Positions 52,846 to 62,104 of a DNA stretch of 64,000 nt are shown here, piece after piece. The stretch's first letter is position 1; every line of letters begins with the position of its first letter. The notes under the pieces were generated by a model, which saw only the letters and a program-made list of their open reading frames with translations, had not been told where the DNA came from and did not search any database. Origin of the DNA: Paenibacillus dokdonensis (GTDB lineage Bacteria > Bacillota > Bacilli > Paenibacillales > Paenibacillaceae); NCBI RefSeq assembly GCF_004916975.1, contig NZ_STGQ01000001.1, positions 2,777,939-2,841,938 of the forward strand, written 5' to 3'. The position numbers and the translations under genes are program-made.

Positions 52846-55158
52846 TCAGTTGATGCTTTCAGGGTTGGATACCAGAAGAACGTCCATGTCCCGTGCCCGT
52901 CGGATCAGGTCGCGAATGACTTTGCGGCGCCGCATCGATTGACCGCATACCGCCTGCCCGACAATAATTTGCGTCGCCTGCACTTGGTTCGTCTTATCCA
53001 TAATTAAGGCTGGGATCTCCTTCCAGGTTTCCACGGACAGCGTATCGAAGGAACCACCAAAGCTCTCGGTGAGCTTGCGGAAAGCATCTATTTTTAACTG
53101 TTCATCTTCTTTCGATAAAGCTTCCACCTGAATATAATTCACATACCATGTGGCTTTTAATCGGTATGCAATACGAAACCCGCGCCGGATCAGACGCTCA
53201 TGATTGGAACCGGGCAGGATACATACATAAATAGCCTCTTCTTTGCGCCAGGGTCCACGCAGTGAAAATTGCCTTTCCCAGGCTTCCAGTCTCTCATCCA
53301 CATCATCAGCAATTTCGCGAAGGGCTAACTCTCGCAAAGCAATCAGGTTGCCGGTCTTAAAAAAAGAGCTCAGCGCTTGCTCGACTTTGTCTGCCGCGTA
53401 TATTTTGCCTTCCTTCATCCGCTGCTGCAGCGACTGGGGGGTGACATCAATCAATTCGACTTCATCTGCCATGGACAGAATATAATCAGGTACCGTTTCC
53501 CGGACACGTATACCCGTGATTTGCTCCACTGCATCATTCAGGCTTTCCAGATGCTGAACATTCACCGTAGTAATCACTGATATTCCATGCTCCAATAGAA
53601 ACGCGATGTCCTCATATCTTTTCTTGTGAATACTTCCGGGAACATTGCTGTGCGGGAGCTCATCCACCAGCACCAGCTCCGGATTGCGTGCAATAATGGC
53701 CGCGGTATCCATTTCTTTCAGAACCGTTCCTTTATACGGAATCTGTAGAGCGGGCACCATATTAAGGCTATCCACCTGAGCGGCCGTCTCCGCACGTCCA
53801 TGCGTCTCCAACCAGCCAATGACTACATCTACTCCTTTACGGAGACTTTCATTACCCTCATGGAGCATCGTATAAGTCTTACCGACACCGGGAGCCGCGC
53901 CGATATAAATTTTAAAGCGTCCACGTTTAATCCGTTCAACCTTCTTCTCCATTTCTTCTTTGTTGAGCCGATGGTACATATCGCTCTCTTCCGGATGCTG
54001 CCTGCGTGTGGGCAAAATTCTCGGCCCGCCCTGAGCCGTGCGGTCCGCTACCCAGAAAATATCAATGCCTTTAGCCCGTTTTAATATCCCGTCAGTTACC
54101 GATCCCTGCCAAAATTCCTGCCAGCTGCTTTTTTTAGAATGACCGAGCACAATACGTGTGACTTTTTTATCCACGGCATAACGGATTAAAGTATCAGCAA
54201 ACTGGCGGGTTGAGCGTAAGGGCAGTTCCTCTATCAAAGCCCCCGTCTTTTTAGCCATTTTCTGCAATGAACGCTTGAAGGCTGAAGCTTCTTTCGTGAG
54301 CTTGCTCTGATCAGGCATGAAAATCACAACCAGCAGATCCCCATTCAATCGCTTGGCGATTTGCTGCCCCCTCCGGATATAGATGGAACCATTCCAGTGA
54401 TATTGTGCCGAGACTAGAATCCGTTCCGATGCACCGGAAGGTCCTGGAAGTCCTTGCTCATCCCGGTGCTTTTCCAGGGTCGAATTAACATCCTCAGCAA
54501 CGAGCCGCAGCGACAGTTCCCGAAGTACAGCCAAATCCTTGCGTGTGAAGAGTTCCGTATCCATGCTCTGTCCCAGATGTCCTTCCTTGAGCCTTCCGAT
54601 CAGCGTCTCAGGCGTGACATCGATCAGCCGGACCTCATCAGCCTGACTCAATGTATCCAGGGGAACGGTCTCTCTTGCTTCCATCCCCGTCCACTTTCTT
54701 GCCAGATCATGAACTCCCTCAAGTTCATATACATTAAGCGTCGTAATGACACTGATCCCTTTTTCAAGCAAAAACTCTATATCCTTCAACCGGTTCGGAA
54801 AAAGCGCTTCCTTACGATTCCGGTGAGCCAGTCCATCTACAAGAACAACCTCGGGATTACGTGCAAGCAGTCCCTCCAGGTTCAGATCCTTGGATTCCTT
54901 GCCTTGATCCATCCAGTGGATACTGGACACCCGTTCCAAATCAGCAAGCTGCCTGACCGTTTCCGGACGTTTGAGTGTTGATACCGCGCAGATGACAACA
55001 TCTATGCCTTGGTTTTGTAAAATCTGTCCTTCCCGCAGCATGTGATAGGTTTTGCCGCTGCCGCTGACGGCCCCGATGATAATTTTCAGATTGCCGCGTT
55101 GCAGCCTCCGGATATCTTCCAATATTTGCTCCGGCGTTTTTCTTTTATATCCTTCCAT
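52846..55158 (-). CDS. Tandem KdpD-sensor / universal-stress-domain protein without a kinase
   Basis: A 770-residue soluble protein made of two copies of the N-terminal half of KdpD. Module 1 has the Walker A GAVSGSGKT (29-37), a degenerate Walker B end PEVVLVDGLAHRN (102-114) and a USP domain about 245-375 with LGHSKKSSWQEFWQGSV. Module 2 has GAAPGVGKT (420-428), the canonical PELVLVDELPHSN (493-505) and a second USP domain about 641-765 with a degenerate nucleotide loop. No membrane helices, HisKA or ATPase kinase domain follows, and no kdpFABC or kdpE is nearby. KdpD sensors respond to potassium or c-di-AMP. This may be a stand-alone ATP- or c-di-AMP-binding regulator. Confidence 0.88.
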   Translation of the reverse strand: MEGYKRKTPEQILEDIRRLQRGNLKIIIGAVSGSGKTYHMLREGQILQNQGIDVVICAVSTLKRPETVRQLADLERVSSIHWMDQGKESKDLNLEGLLARNPEVVLVDGLAHRNRKEALFPNRLKDIEFLLEKGISVITTLNVYELEGVHDLARKWTGMEARETVPLDTLSQADEVRLIDVTPETLIGRLKEGHLGQSMDTELFTRKDLAVLRELSLRLVAEDVNSTLEKHRDEQGLPGPSGASERILVSAQYHWNGSIYIRRGQQIAKRLNGDLLVVIFMPDQSKLTKEASAFKRSLQKMAKKTGALIEELPLRSTRQFADTLIRYAVDKKVTRIVLGHSKKSSWQEFWQGSVTDGILKRAKGIDIFWVADRTAQGGPRILPTRRQHPEESDMYHRLNKEEMEKKVERIKRGRFKIYIGAAPGVGKTYTMLHEGNESLRKGVDVVIGWLETHGRAETAAQVDSLNMVPALQIPYKGTVLKEMDTAAIIARNPELVLVDELPHSNVPGSIHKKRYEDIAFLLEHGISVITTVNVQHLESLNDAVEQITGIRVRETVPDYILSMADEVELIDVTPQSLQQRMKEGKIYAADKVEQALSSFFKTGNLIALRELALREIADDVDERLEAWERQFSLRGPWRKEEAIYVCILPGSNHERLIRRGFRIAYRLKATWYVNYIQVEALSKEDEQLKIDAFRKLTESFGGSFDTLSVETWKEIPALIMDKTNQVQATQIIVGQAVCGQSMRRRKVIRDLIRRARDMDVLLVSNPESIN

Positions 55159-55458
55159 GGTGCATGTCTCCCCTGCTTCTGGCTCTTTGTGGAATCGTAA
55201 TCCTGAGCGGGATATAAGTAAAATGAAGATTGGTGTATTTCAGGCATAGTGTGCGGAATAATCCGAAAAAATGACTTTTTGACAAGCAAAAAGCATATAT
55301 TTGAAACGTTATCTCGGCATTGCTTTACTTATCTCATTTTCATGCTTTTGTTCTTCTAAAATTTCAATACCAAATATTAGGCTACGTTGCCATAAATATT
55401 GTAAAATAGAATATAAGCGAATAACCAAAAGAACGGGGTTATCGGGAAGGGGATTACC
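55159..55458. other. Divergent intergenic region, KdpD-like / ECF sigma
   Basis: 300 AT-rich bases. On the minus strand TTGTCA-18-TTATTC may serve the KdpD-like gene, which has GGGGAG nine bases before its ATG. On the plus strand TTGCCA with a 17-base spacer to AATATA is a weak candidate for the sigma gene. I recognise no ydaO-type (c-di-AMP) riboswitch and no RNA gene. Confidence 0.45.
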
Positions 55459-56046
55459 ATGTCCAATATGATCAGACTTCTTGCGACGGCGGATTTCAGC
55501 GATGTCAGTCAGGATTTGCAGGAAGAAATATATTATGAATATTATGATTTTGCTTATGGCATGATTCTCTATATCGTTAAAGATCACGCGGCTACCGAGG
55601 ATATTATTCAAGAATCTTTTATTAAAGTTATAAGAAACAAGCCTATTTTTGAGAACGAGGGCAAATTGCGAGCATGGCTTAAAGTAGTTACCAAAAATAC
55701 AACCATTAATTATTTGCGAAAAAATAAAAACTACCGTAACCAATTGGATGTTGAAGGTGTTTTTATGTATAAAGAGGAAATTTCCAAGTCTCCGATATCG
55801 GTGGAAAACACAGTAGAAACCATGCTAATTGAAGAGTCTATCATGGAATACCTTCGGCAACTGAAGCCTGAATACAGCGTACTGATCGAATACAGGTGGA
55901 AACAAGGCCTCACCTACAAAGAAATCTCTAATATATTGGATCTGAGCGAAGATGTCGTCAAACAGCGTCTTTTCAGAGCCCGTGAAAGTATTAAAAAAAT
56001 GCTGTTTAAAGAGTGGGGGATTAAGGATGAAAAGCGAAAAATATGA
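55459..56046 (+). CDS. ECF-type RNA polymerase sigma factor
   Basis: A 195-residue sigma-70 family protein. Region 2 (about 22-95) shows YDFAYGMILYIVKDHAATED, IIQESFIKVI and AWLKVVTKNTTINYLRK. Region 4 (about 125-190) has PEYSVLIEYRWKQGLTYKE and ISNILDLSEDVVKQRLFRAR. AAGGGGATTACC precedes the ATG. The start of the next gene overlaps its end by 20 bases, the standard layout for a sigma/anti-sigma pair, so its activity is probably held by that membrane protein. Confidence 0.93.
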   Translation: MSNMIRLLATADFSDVSQDLQEEIYYEYYDFAYGMILYIVKDHAATEDIIQESFIKVIRNKPIFENEGKLRAWLKVVTKNTTINYLRKNKNYRNQLDVEGVFMYKEEISKSPISVENTVETMLIEESIMEYLRQLKPEYSVLIEYRWKQGLTYKEISNILDLSEDVVKQRLFRARESIKKMLFKEWGIKDEKRKI

Positions 56047-56842
56047 AGAATGGTTTGAGGTCGCTTTCGACCGAGCGGTTTCTTCATCCTCGTTAACGTC
56101 CGACGAAAGCAAGAAAGCATCCTGGAAAAAGGTTCAGGCTGAAATTGCACAGATTAACCAAAAGCGCAAACGGAGACGTCGTATGCAGCTCAGCGGCATT
56201 GTTGCTGCTTCATTTATTGCGGGTGCTATATTATTCAGTCCTCCTGGCGTCACTACAGCTATCTCTCCTATAATGAAGTCTGTCGTCGATTTGGGTAACG
56301 GCATGATGAATATCATTATCAGAAATGGTGAAGTTCCTTCAAATCTAGTTACCCCCAAAACAGAACTACCGGAAAAATATTTCAGTCCGGAAGGCGAGAA
56401 TGACAATTTTGCCCGTTTGGAGTCATCGGAAGTTAGAAACAGTGTAAGTGAACCTCCTAACAGAGAGGAATTAAAATCCCAACTATCATTCGTGCTGCCT
56501 GAAATAGATCAGATGCCTGAAGAATATAGTTTTGAAAATTACACCCTTTCCTTTCCAACAGAAGATGGAAGCAAGTATGACAGGATTTCATTAAAATACA
56601 CCGATAAAGAGCAGCATGTACTTTGGATACACATCATGAAATTAAAAACCTATCAATCAACCATTTCAACGGTTCCAATAGACACAGAAAAATTAAAGTT
56701 AGGTAATGATGAATTATATTACAGCCCGGGTGTATATAATCAATTACTCGGAGCCCATCAGTCGCTGATCATTCAGTTTTCCAGCAATCTCCAAAAGGAT
56801 GCGTTAGTTGATGTGTATAAATCATTGATGCAAATCCCTTAG
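56027..56842 (+). CDS. Membrane anti-sigma factor with DUF4367-like domain
   Basis: 271 residues from ATG 56027, with GGGGG seven bases before it. The longer frame runs inside the sigma gene. A cytoplasmic N-terminus (1-53, basic at KRKRRRR) is followed by one membrane helix (about 54-71) and an extracytoplasmic part. The C-terminal half (about 155-271) shows DUF4367-like sequence (PEIDQMPEEYSFENYTLSF, then QHVLWIHIMKL). The overlap with the ECF sigma gene and this topology argue for an anti-sigma factor. No zinc-binding HxxxCxxC anti-sigma motif is present. Confidence 0.82.
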   Translation: MKSEKYEEWFEVAFDRAVSSSSLTSDESKKASWKKVQAEIAQINQKRKRRRRMQLSGIVAASFIAGAILFSPPGVTTAISPIMKSVVDLGNGMMNIIIRNGEVPSNLVTPKTELPEKYFSPEGENDNFARLESSEVRNSVSEPPNREELKSQLSFVLPEIDQMPEEYSFENYTLSFPTEDGSKYDRISLKYTDKEQHVLWIHIMKLKTYQSTISTVPIDTEKLKLGNDELYYSPGVYNQLLGAHQSLIIQFSSNLQKDALVDVYKSLMQIP

Positions 56843-56895
56843 TACGAAATAAAGAAGCGGCGAACTTATTCAGTTCGCCGCTTCTTTATTTCGTA
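56843..56895. terminator. 23-bp perfect inverted-repeat bidirectional terminator
   Basis: The arms 56843-56865 and 56873-56895 are exact reverse complements (centre GAAGCGGCGAAC/GTTCGCCGCTTC) with a 7-nt loop. The hairpin fills the space between the anti-sigma stop codon and the convergent DUF6147 gene. Confidence 0.85.
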
Positions 56896-56897
56896 AT

Positions 56898-57410
56898 TTA
56901 GTAAGCTAAAACAAAGTCCGAATATTCGATGCTTTGCTCGTAGAGTCCACCCTTGTTAATCGAATGCGTGCAGGCAACACGATAATAGAAGGCTTTAACG
57001 CCAGTAAAGAGCGCATCCCCAACTACAAAATCGGTGTTGTTTTTTGAGAAAGTTGCATTGGATACATCAACCCAACTTGTACCTGTATAACGTTGTAGAG
57101 ATACATAGGCTTTAATGGTATCCACACTAGATTTTGCTGCCGTGTCTGCATTAATCCGAAGCTGCCCATTACCGATCGCGCTAATCGTTGCATTACCCGC
57201 GGCCAAATATTGGTAGTTTCCGCTAATGCTGAGAGGACTAAACTCTGTTGGTGGAGGTGGTGTGAGAGCACCAGGCTCAATCACTGCAGAAGAAGTAGAA
57301 GTATTGTCGGCGGCGTACGATTCGGCTCCTGCCCCGGTAGCCAGCAGCATGCTGAGTGCGGAGACAGCAACGGTCATGGATAGAAGTTTGCGAAAAATAG
57401 ATTTCTTCAT
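56898..57410 (-). CDS. Secreted DUF6147-like protein
   Basis: 170 residues from ATG 57410 with AGGTGAGAGA before it. The frame to 57476 lacks a site. A clear signal peptide (KKSIFRKLLSMTVAVSALSM then LLATGAGAESYA, cleavage near residue 29) is followed by a Ser/Thr/Pro linker and a beta-rich domain. The domain has NYQYLAAGNATISAIGNGQL, LQRYTGTSWVDVS and a late YYRVACTHSINKGG. These match the DUF6147 family of small Bacillota exoproteins, of unknown role. It lies convergent to the ECF sigma/anti-sigma pair. Confidence 0.75.
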   Translation of the reverse strand: MKKSIFRKLLSMTVAVSALSMLLATGAGAESYAADNTSTSSAVIEPGALTPPPPTEFSPLSISGNYQYLAAGNATISAIGNGQLRINADTAAKSSVDTIKAYVSLQRYTGTSWVDVSNATFSKNNTDFVVGDALFTGVKAFYYRVACTHSINKGGLYEQSIEYSDFVLAY

Positions 57411-57580
57411 TCTCTCACCTGTCCTTATATGGGTAATATTGGAATACACCTCATATAACGTTTTAGAAGCAGACAAGTTACGACTTTTTAAAAGAATTTT
57501 TTATAAATTTCGATAGAATATTTTATCGCATCTCCAGTTATTGATTTATAATAGTCATATTCGTTCTAGGAGGGATCATT

Positions 57581-58159
57581 TTGATCATAAAAAATGAGCG
57601 GGACATCATTCAACTCGTCCAGGAAGATACTTGGATGATGGATATTTTACATACCGCCAAAACGTTGCAGCTTCCGGATTGGTGGGTATGTGCGGGATTC
57701 GTTCGTTCAAAAATTTGGGATGTTCTGCATGGATTCTCAGATCGGACACCCCTGCAGGATGTTGATGTCGTCTATTTTGACCCAAACTGCTGCGATGAAG
57801 CTGTTGAAAAAGAACTGGAAAAGAAACTGTTCTCGATCAACCCTCATGTCCCCTGGTCTGTGAAAAACGAAGCCCGAATGCATCTCATCAACAATATGCC
57901 TCCATTCACCTCCACGGTGGATGCGATTGCGAACTTTCCTGAGACCGTGACCTCACTAGGACTCACATTGGGAGAGAATAACCAATTAATACTGACAGCT
58001 CCGCATGGAATTCAGGATGTAATCGATATGACAGTAAGGTCCACTCCCTACTATCTTCAATCCAAAGATACTGCAGAAATTTACGAAGGACGTGTATTGA
58101 AGAAAAATTGGAGTCAGACATGGAATCAAGTGAGAATTATACATATACAAAAAGCATAA
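57581..58159 (+). CDS. Nucleotidyltransferase-like family protein (NTP_transf_6 type)
   Basis: 192 residues from a TTG start with GGAGGG upstream. The motif WWVCAGFVRSKIWDVLHG followed by LQDVDVVYFD is typical of the NTP_transf_6 (DUF925, YkqA/YqxD-like) nucleotidyltransferase family, where G-x-R and the paired Asp in DVDVVYFD form the catalytic site. A second conserved stretch is SVKNEARMHLINNMPPF with STVDAIANFPET. The substrate is unknown. It is a single gene with its own terminator. Confidence 0.87.
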   Translation: MIIKNERDIIQLVQEDTWMMDILHTAKTLQLPDWWVCAGFVRSKIWDVLHGFSDRTPLQDVDVVYFDPNCCDEAVEKELEKKLFSINPHVPWSVKNEARMHLINNMPPFTSTVDAIANFPETVTSLGLTLGENNQLILTAPHGIQDVIDMTVRSTPYYLQSKDTAEIYEGRVLKKNWSQTWNQVRIIHIQKA

Positions 58160-58171
58160 TGTGAACATATC

Positions 58172-58202
58172 AAAGGCATAGTCCATTTCGGACTATGCCT
58201 TT
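58172..58202. terminator. Terminator between the nucleotidyltransferase gene and the opp operon
   Basis: AAAGGCATAGTCC pairs exactly with GGACTATGCCTTT (13 bp, 5-nt loop). T/A tracts on both sides suit either direction. Confidence 0.8.
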
Positions 58203-58222
58203 ATTGATAACATCTCGATACG

Positions 58223-59188
58223 TCATACCAGATGACAAGCTACAAAATGCCCTCCTCCCGCGTCGCGGAATACAGGTACTTCTTCCTTGCAGCGTCCTAC
58301 AGCAAATGGACAACGTGTATGGAATTTGCATCCGGCTGGCGGATCCGCAGGGTTGGGAATATCCCCTTTCAGGACAATCCGTTCACGTTTAAGCTTTGGA
58401 ATCGGAATGGGAACTGCCGATAGCAAAGCTTTAGTATAGGGATGCAGCGGGTTTCTGAAGAGCTCATCCCGGGATGCCGTCTCCATCATCGATCCCAGAT
58501 ACATGACCCCAATCCGGGAGCATAGATGCTCAACCACGCTCAGATCATGAGAGATAAACAGGTACGTTAGACCACGTGTCTCCTGCAGCTTGCGGAACAG
58601 GTTGATAATCTGGGCTTGAATCGATACGTCCAGAGCGGATACGGGTTCATCGGCAATGATGAGGTCCGGATTCAACACGAGCGCGCGTGCAATGCCAATC
58701 CGCTGACGCTGTCCTCCCGAAAATTCATGCGGGAACCGGTTAATGTGATAAGATGACAGCCCGCATGATTGAAGTACCTCGAGCACTCGGTCCCGGACCT
58801 CTGCTTTGGGTACGAGCCCATGATCCAGCAGCGCTTCACCTATCGCTTCGCCTACCCGAACCCTTGGATTAAGTGAGCTATATGGATCCTGAAAAATCAG
58901 CTGCATGCTTGGACGAATCTTCCGAAGCTCTTGAGGAGATAAGCTGTACAAATCGATGCCCTTGAACTTGACCTCTCCCTCTGTCTTTTCCGTCAGACGA
59001 ATAATGGTCTTGCCCACGGTGCTCTTGCCGCTGCCGGATTCACCGACAAGGCCAAACGTTTCGCCCTTTTGAATCGATATGCTGATATCATCGACTGCCT
59101 TAACATGACCTACAGTCCGGTTCAGCAATCCTTTCTGGATCGGAAAGTATTTCTTAAGATGGTTGACTTCAAGCAATGCATCAGACAT
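58223..59188 (-). CDS. Oligopeptide ABC transporter ATP-binding protein, OppF type
   Basis: 321 residues from ATG 59188 with AGGAGG nine bases upstream. It overlaps the 3' end of the preceding ATPase gene by eight bases. Walker A GESGSGKST, Q-loop FQDPYSSLNPR, signature HEFSGGQRQRIGIARAL and Walker B LIIADEPVSALD are all present. The C-terminal oligopeptide_HPY region carries a CKFHTRCPFAVGRC cysteine motif, which in OppD/OppF-type subunits binds an Fe-S cluster. It is the last gene of the five-gene operon. Confidence 0.93.
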   Translation of the reverse strand: MSDALLEVNHLKKYFPIQKGLLNRTVGHVKAVDDISISIQKGETFGLVGESGSGKSTVGKTIIRLTEKTEGEVKFKGIDLYSLSPQELRKIRPSMQLIFQDPYSSLNPRVRVGEAIGEALLDHGLVPKAEVRDRVLEVLQSCGLSSYHINRFPHEFSGGQRQRIGIARALVLNPDLIIADEPVSALDVSIQAQIINLFRKLQETRGLTYLFISHDLSVVEHLCSRIGVMYLGSMMETASRDELFRNPLHPYTKALLSAVPIPIPKLKRERIVLKGDIPNPADPPAGCKFHTRCPFAVGRCKEEVPVFRDAGGGHFVACHLV

Positions 59189-60164
59189 GCACAACCGCCT
59201 CCTCATACAGCCAGCAAGCGGCCTTCTGTTGCTCGGCAACTTCACTCAGCTTGGGCTGTTTTGTTCTGCAAATATCCATGCAGTGCGCGCAGCGGTCATG
59301 AAAGTAACAGGATTCTGTCAATTCAAGCGGATTCGGTACTTGACCCGGAATGGAATACAGTTCATCCTGGCGCTGATTAATGACTGGCTTGGATTTCAAT
59401 AAGCCCTGTGTGTACGGATGTTTTGGCGATTGGAAAAGCTTGACGACTTCGCCTTCTTCGACAATTTTGCCTGCGTACATGACAATAACATAATCCGCCA
59501 TCTCGGCCACAACGCCGAGGTCATGCGTAATCAGCATGATAGACATGTTGGACTGTTCCTTAAACTGTCGCAGCATATCCAGAATCTGAGCCTGAATGGT
59601 TACATCAAGCGCTGTCGTTGGTTCGTCGGCGATAAGCAGCTTTGGATTGCCGGATATGGCAATGGCAATCATAATCCGCTGCAGCATCCCGCCACTCAGC
59701 TCATGCGGATAGGAATCTACAATTTGTCCAGCTCTCGAAATCCCCACCTGTTCAATCAGCTGAATAGCCCGTTCACGCGCTTCTTTTTTACTTAGATTTT
59801 GATGAACGATCAGAGGCTCCATGATTTGCTCCCCGATCTTCAGAACCGGATTCAGAGATGACATCGGCTCCTGAAAAATCATCGAAATATCGTTACCACG
59901 GATCGTCCGCAGTTCATTTTTACTTAGCTGAAGCAGATCTTTTCCATTAAAATGAATTTGACCATTGACGACTTTACCCCCAGGCTCCTCGACAAGACCC
60001 ATGATGGACATGGCGGTAACGCTTTTTCCGCAGCCGGACTCGCCTACGATACATACGGTTTCACCTTCGCGCACACGCAGACTGATATCGTCAACCGCTT
60101 TGACCTTACCATTGCCATTATCGAAATAAGTGCTGAGATGGTCTATTTTAATTAAATCTTTCAT
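59181..60164 (-). CDS. Oligopeptide ABC transporter ATP-binding protein, OppD type
   Basis: 327 residues with Walker A GESGCGKS, FQEPMSSLNP (Q-loop), signature HELSGGMLQRIMIAIA and Walker B LLIADEPTTALD. The C-terminal ESCYFHDRCAHCMDIC again gives the HPY-domain cysteine cluster. It forms a heterodimer with the OppF subunit to drive the OppBC permease. The gap to the permease gene upstream is 14 bases. The ligand could be oligopeptides, dipeptides or nickel-like complexes. The binding protein argues for peptides. Confidence 0.93.
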   Translation of the reverse strand: MKDLIKIDHLSTYFDNGNGKVKAVDDISLRVREGETVCIVGESGCGKSVTAMSIMGLVEEPGGKVVNGQIHFNGKDLLQLSKNELRTIRGNDISMIFQEPMSSLNPVLKIGEQIMEPLIVHQNLSKKEARERAIQLIEQVGISRAGQIVDSYPHELSGGMLQRIMIAIAISGNPKLLIADEPTTALDVTIQAQILDMLRQFKEQSNMSIMLITHDLGVVAEMADYVIVMYAGKIVEEGEVVKLFQSPKHPYTQGLLKSKPVINQRQDELYSIPGQVPNPLELTESCYFHDRCAHCMDICRTKQPKLSEVAEQQKAACWLYEEAVVHV

Positions 60165-60178
60165 AGGAAGTCTCCCAC

Positions 60179-61108
60179 CTACCTCTTCTGTTTAGGATCA
60201 AGAACATCCCTGAGACCGTCGCCAAAAATATTAATGGCAATGACTGTCGCAAAGATGGAAAAGCCAGGAGGAATCCATAACCACGGGCGTTCCTGGAAGT
60301 CAATCAGATTATTGGCCGCATCGATCATGTTGCCCCATGTTGGCGTCGGTGCCATCACTCCGAGACCGAAGAAGCTGAGCACGGATTCACTCAGAATCGA
60401 GCCGCCGATATTCAAGGTTGCAATGACGATCAGCAGCGGGAAAATGTTCGGCAGTAAATGATTGAACAGCTTACGCCGGTCACGCAGCCCGAGAACCACT
60501 GCCGCCTGCATAAATTCCCGCTCCCGCAAACTCAGCATCTGGCCTCTAACCATGCGCGCCAGACCAGGCCAGTTGACGAATCCAAGCATGAACATCACAA
60601 TATACATCCTGTATTCGGTTGGTACCTTCCACTCAGATAACAATGAGCCTCCAATAAACAACAGCGGCAGACCTGGTATCGTAAGCAGCAAATCGGCAAT
60701 CCGCATAATTACTTGATCCACAATGCCTCTGTAGTAACCAGCGATAGCTCCGAGAAGTGATCCAATAAACACGGAGAGTACCATAGACGCAAAACCGACA
60801 GTCAACGAAATGCGTCCGGCCTGAAGCACACGTGTCAGTACATCTCTTCCCAGTGCATCGGTTCCAAGCCAATGCTTCAGGTTTGGTGCCTTATTCATCA
60901 TCGCCATATTCACTTTATTATCTGTATATGGCGAGAAGAATGGTCCAATAAAACAAGCTAACAACATCATAACGACAACCACTAACCCCGTAATCGCAAG
61001 CTTATTCTTAAGCAGCTTTTGCATCGACTGCCCAAATAAGGAAGATGATTTCGCCAAGGGTTGCTTGGCCCCGATCGTCCCGGGCAGCGGTGTGCTGTTC
61101 AGTGACAT
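60179..61108 (-). CDS. Oligopeptide ABC transporter permease, OppC type
   Basis: A 309-residue membrane protein with an N-terminal cytoplasmic tail of about 30 residues, one helix, and five more helices in the C-terminal BPD_transp_1 domain. The EAA-type coupling loop is seen near EFMQAAVVLGLRDRRKLFNHLLPN. HWLGTDALGRDVLTRVL is the OppC/DppC signature. It pairs with the OppB-type permease 18 bases upstream. Confidence 0.93.
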   Translation of the reverse strand: MSLNSTPLPGTIGAKQPLAKSSSLFGQSMQKLLKNKLAITGLVVVVMMLLACFIGPFFSPYTDNKVNMAMMNKAPNLKHWLGTDALGRDVLTRVLQAGRISLTVGFASMVLSVFIGSLLGAIAGYYRGIVDQVIMRIADLLLTIPGLPLLFIGGSLLSEWKVPTEYRMYIVMFMLGFVNWPGLARMVRGQMLSLREREFMQAAVVLGLRDRRKLFNHLLPNIFPLLIVIATLNIGGSILSESVLSFFGLGVMAPTPTWGNMIDAANNLIDFQERPWLWIPPGFSIFATVIAINIFGDGLRDVLDPKQKR

Positions 61109-61126
61109 GAAATGTTTCCCCCTTTT

Positions 61127-62086
61127 CTAGTGCAGCCGGACACGCGGATCAGCAATTTGATACAGCACATCGGATATAAGTGTTCCAATAACGGTAAGTA
61201 TAGCTAGCAGCATGGTGAACCCCATGAGCAGCGGATAATCCCGCAGTCCAAAGGATTGCATGTACAGCTGGCCTATCCCCGGCCAGTTAAAGATTTTCTC
61301 AATAATAATGGATCCGCCAAACAATGCCGGAAGCTCAAAGCCCACCAAGGTAATAGCCGGCAAGAGTGCATTACGCAGTGCATGCCTGAAAAGTACTTTG
61401 CTTTCTTTAAGCCCTTTGGCCCGTGCAGTCCGGATATAATCCTGCTTAATGACATCAATCATACTGCTGCGGAAGTAACGGCTCAGCGAACCCACGCCAA
61501 GCAGCGTCATAACAATAACCGGCAGCGTCATATGGTGTATCACTTCCTTAAAATAAGCCATGCCCACGGCATTGGTGCCTGTGGTCAGCATGCCTCCTGG
61601 AGGAAGCCACTTCAGATCGACTGCTAGTATTTTGATCAGGAATAAACCGATAAAAAACGATGGTAGAGACATCGCTGCAAAAATAAGGATCGTCATCAGC
61701 GTATCAAACCATGAATACTGCTTATACGCTGACACGACTCCGACGATCACGGCAATCAGCCAGGTCAAAAACGTGGATACGATTGCGAGCAGAAAGGAAT
61801 TCCAAATATATTCGTTAAACAGGGTCAGAACCGGCTTCTGTTGTGCCAGGGAATAACCTAAATCACCATGAATCGCATTCTTCATCCATATACCGTAACG
61901 TTCGAGCAGAGGCTTATTCAATCCGTAGATTTCCCTCAGCTCCGCCTTGCGTTCAGGGCTAAGCTTGATATTATTGCTGATATAATCCCCGGGCGTCAAA
62001 GCATACAGGCTAAAAATCAAAAGTGATGCAGCCAGCAGGATAATCAGCATATAACTGATCCGTTTCGTTAAATAAGCACTCATCAT
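61127..62086 (-). CDS. Oligopeptide ABC transporter permease, OppB type
   Basis: A 319-residue permease with six membrane segments. The N-terminal TKRISYMLIILLAASLLIF helix and the coupling loop DYIRTARAKGLKESKVLFRH are typical of OppB/DppB. GGAGG lies at proper spacing before the ATG pair. It is separated from the binding-protein gene by 76 bases containing a GC-rich hairpin. Confidence 0.93.
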   Translation of the reverse strand: MMSAYLTKRISYMLIILLAASLLIFSLYALTPGDYISNNIKLSPERKAELREIYGLNKPLLERYGIWMKNAIHGDLGYSLAQQKPVLTLFNEYIWNSFLLAIVSTFLTWLIAVIVGVVSAYKQYSWFDTLMTILIFAAMSLPSFFIGLFLIKILAVDLKWLPPGGMLTTGTNAVGMAYFKEVIHHMTLPVIVMTLLGVGSLSRYFRSSMIDVIKQDYIRTARAKGLKESKVLFRHALRNALLPAITLVGFELPALFGGSIIIEKIFNWPGIGQLYMQSFGLRDYPLLMGFTMLLAILTVIGTLISDVLYQIADPRVRLH

Positions 62087-62104
62087 TAGCCTCCTAATCG
62101 CATT

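Noticed and set aside
55302..55307. ECF-type -35 element TGAAAC upstream of the sigma factor gene
   Set aside because: No CGTA/CGTC-like -10 sits at 16-17 bases, and the site is 150 bases from the gene.
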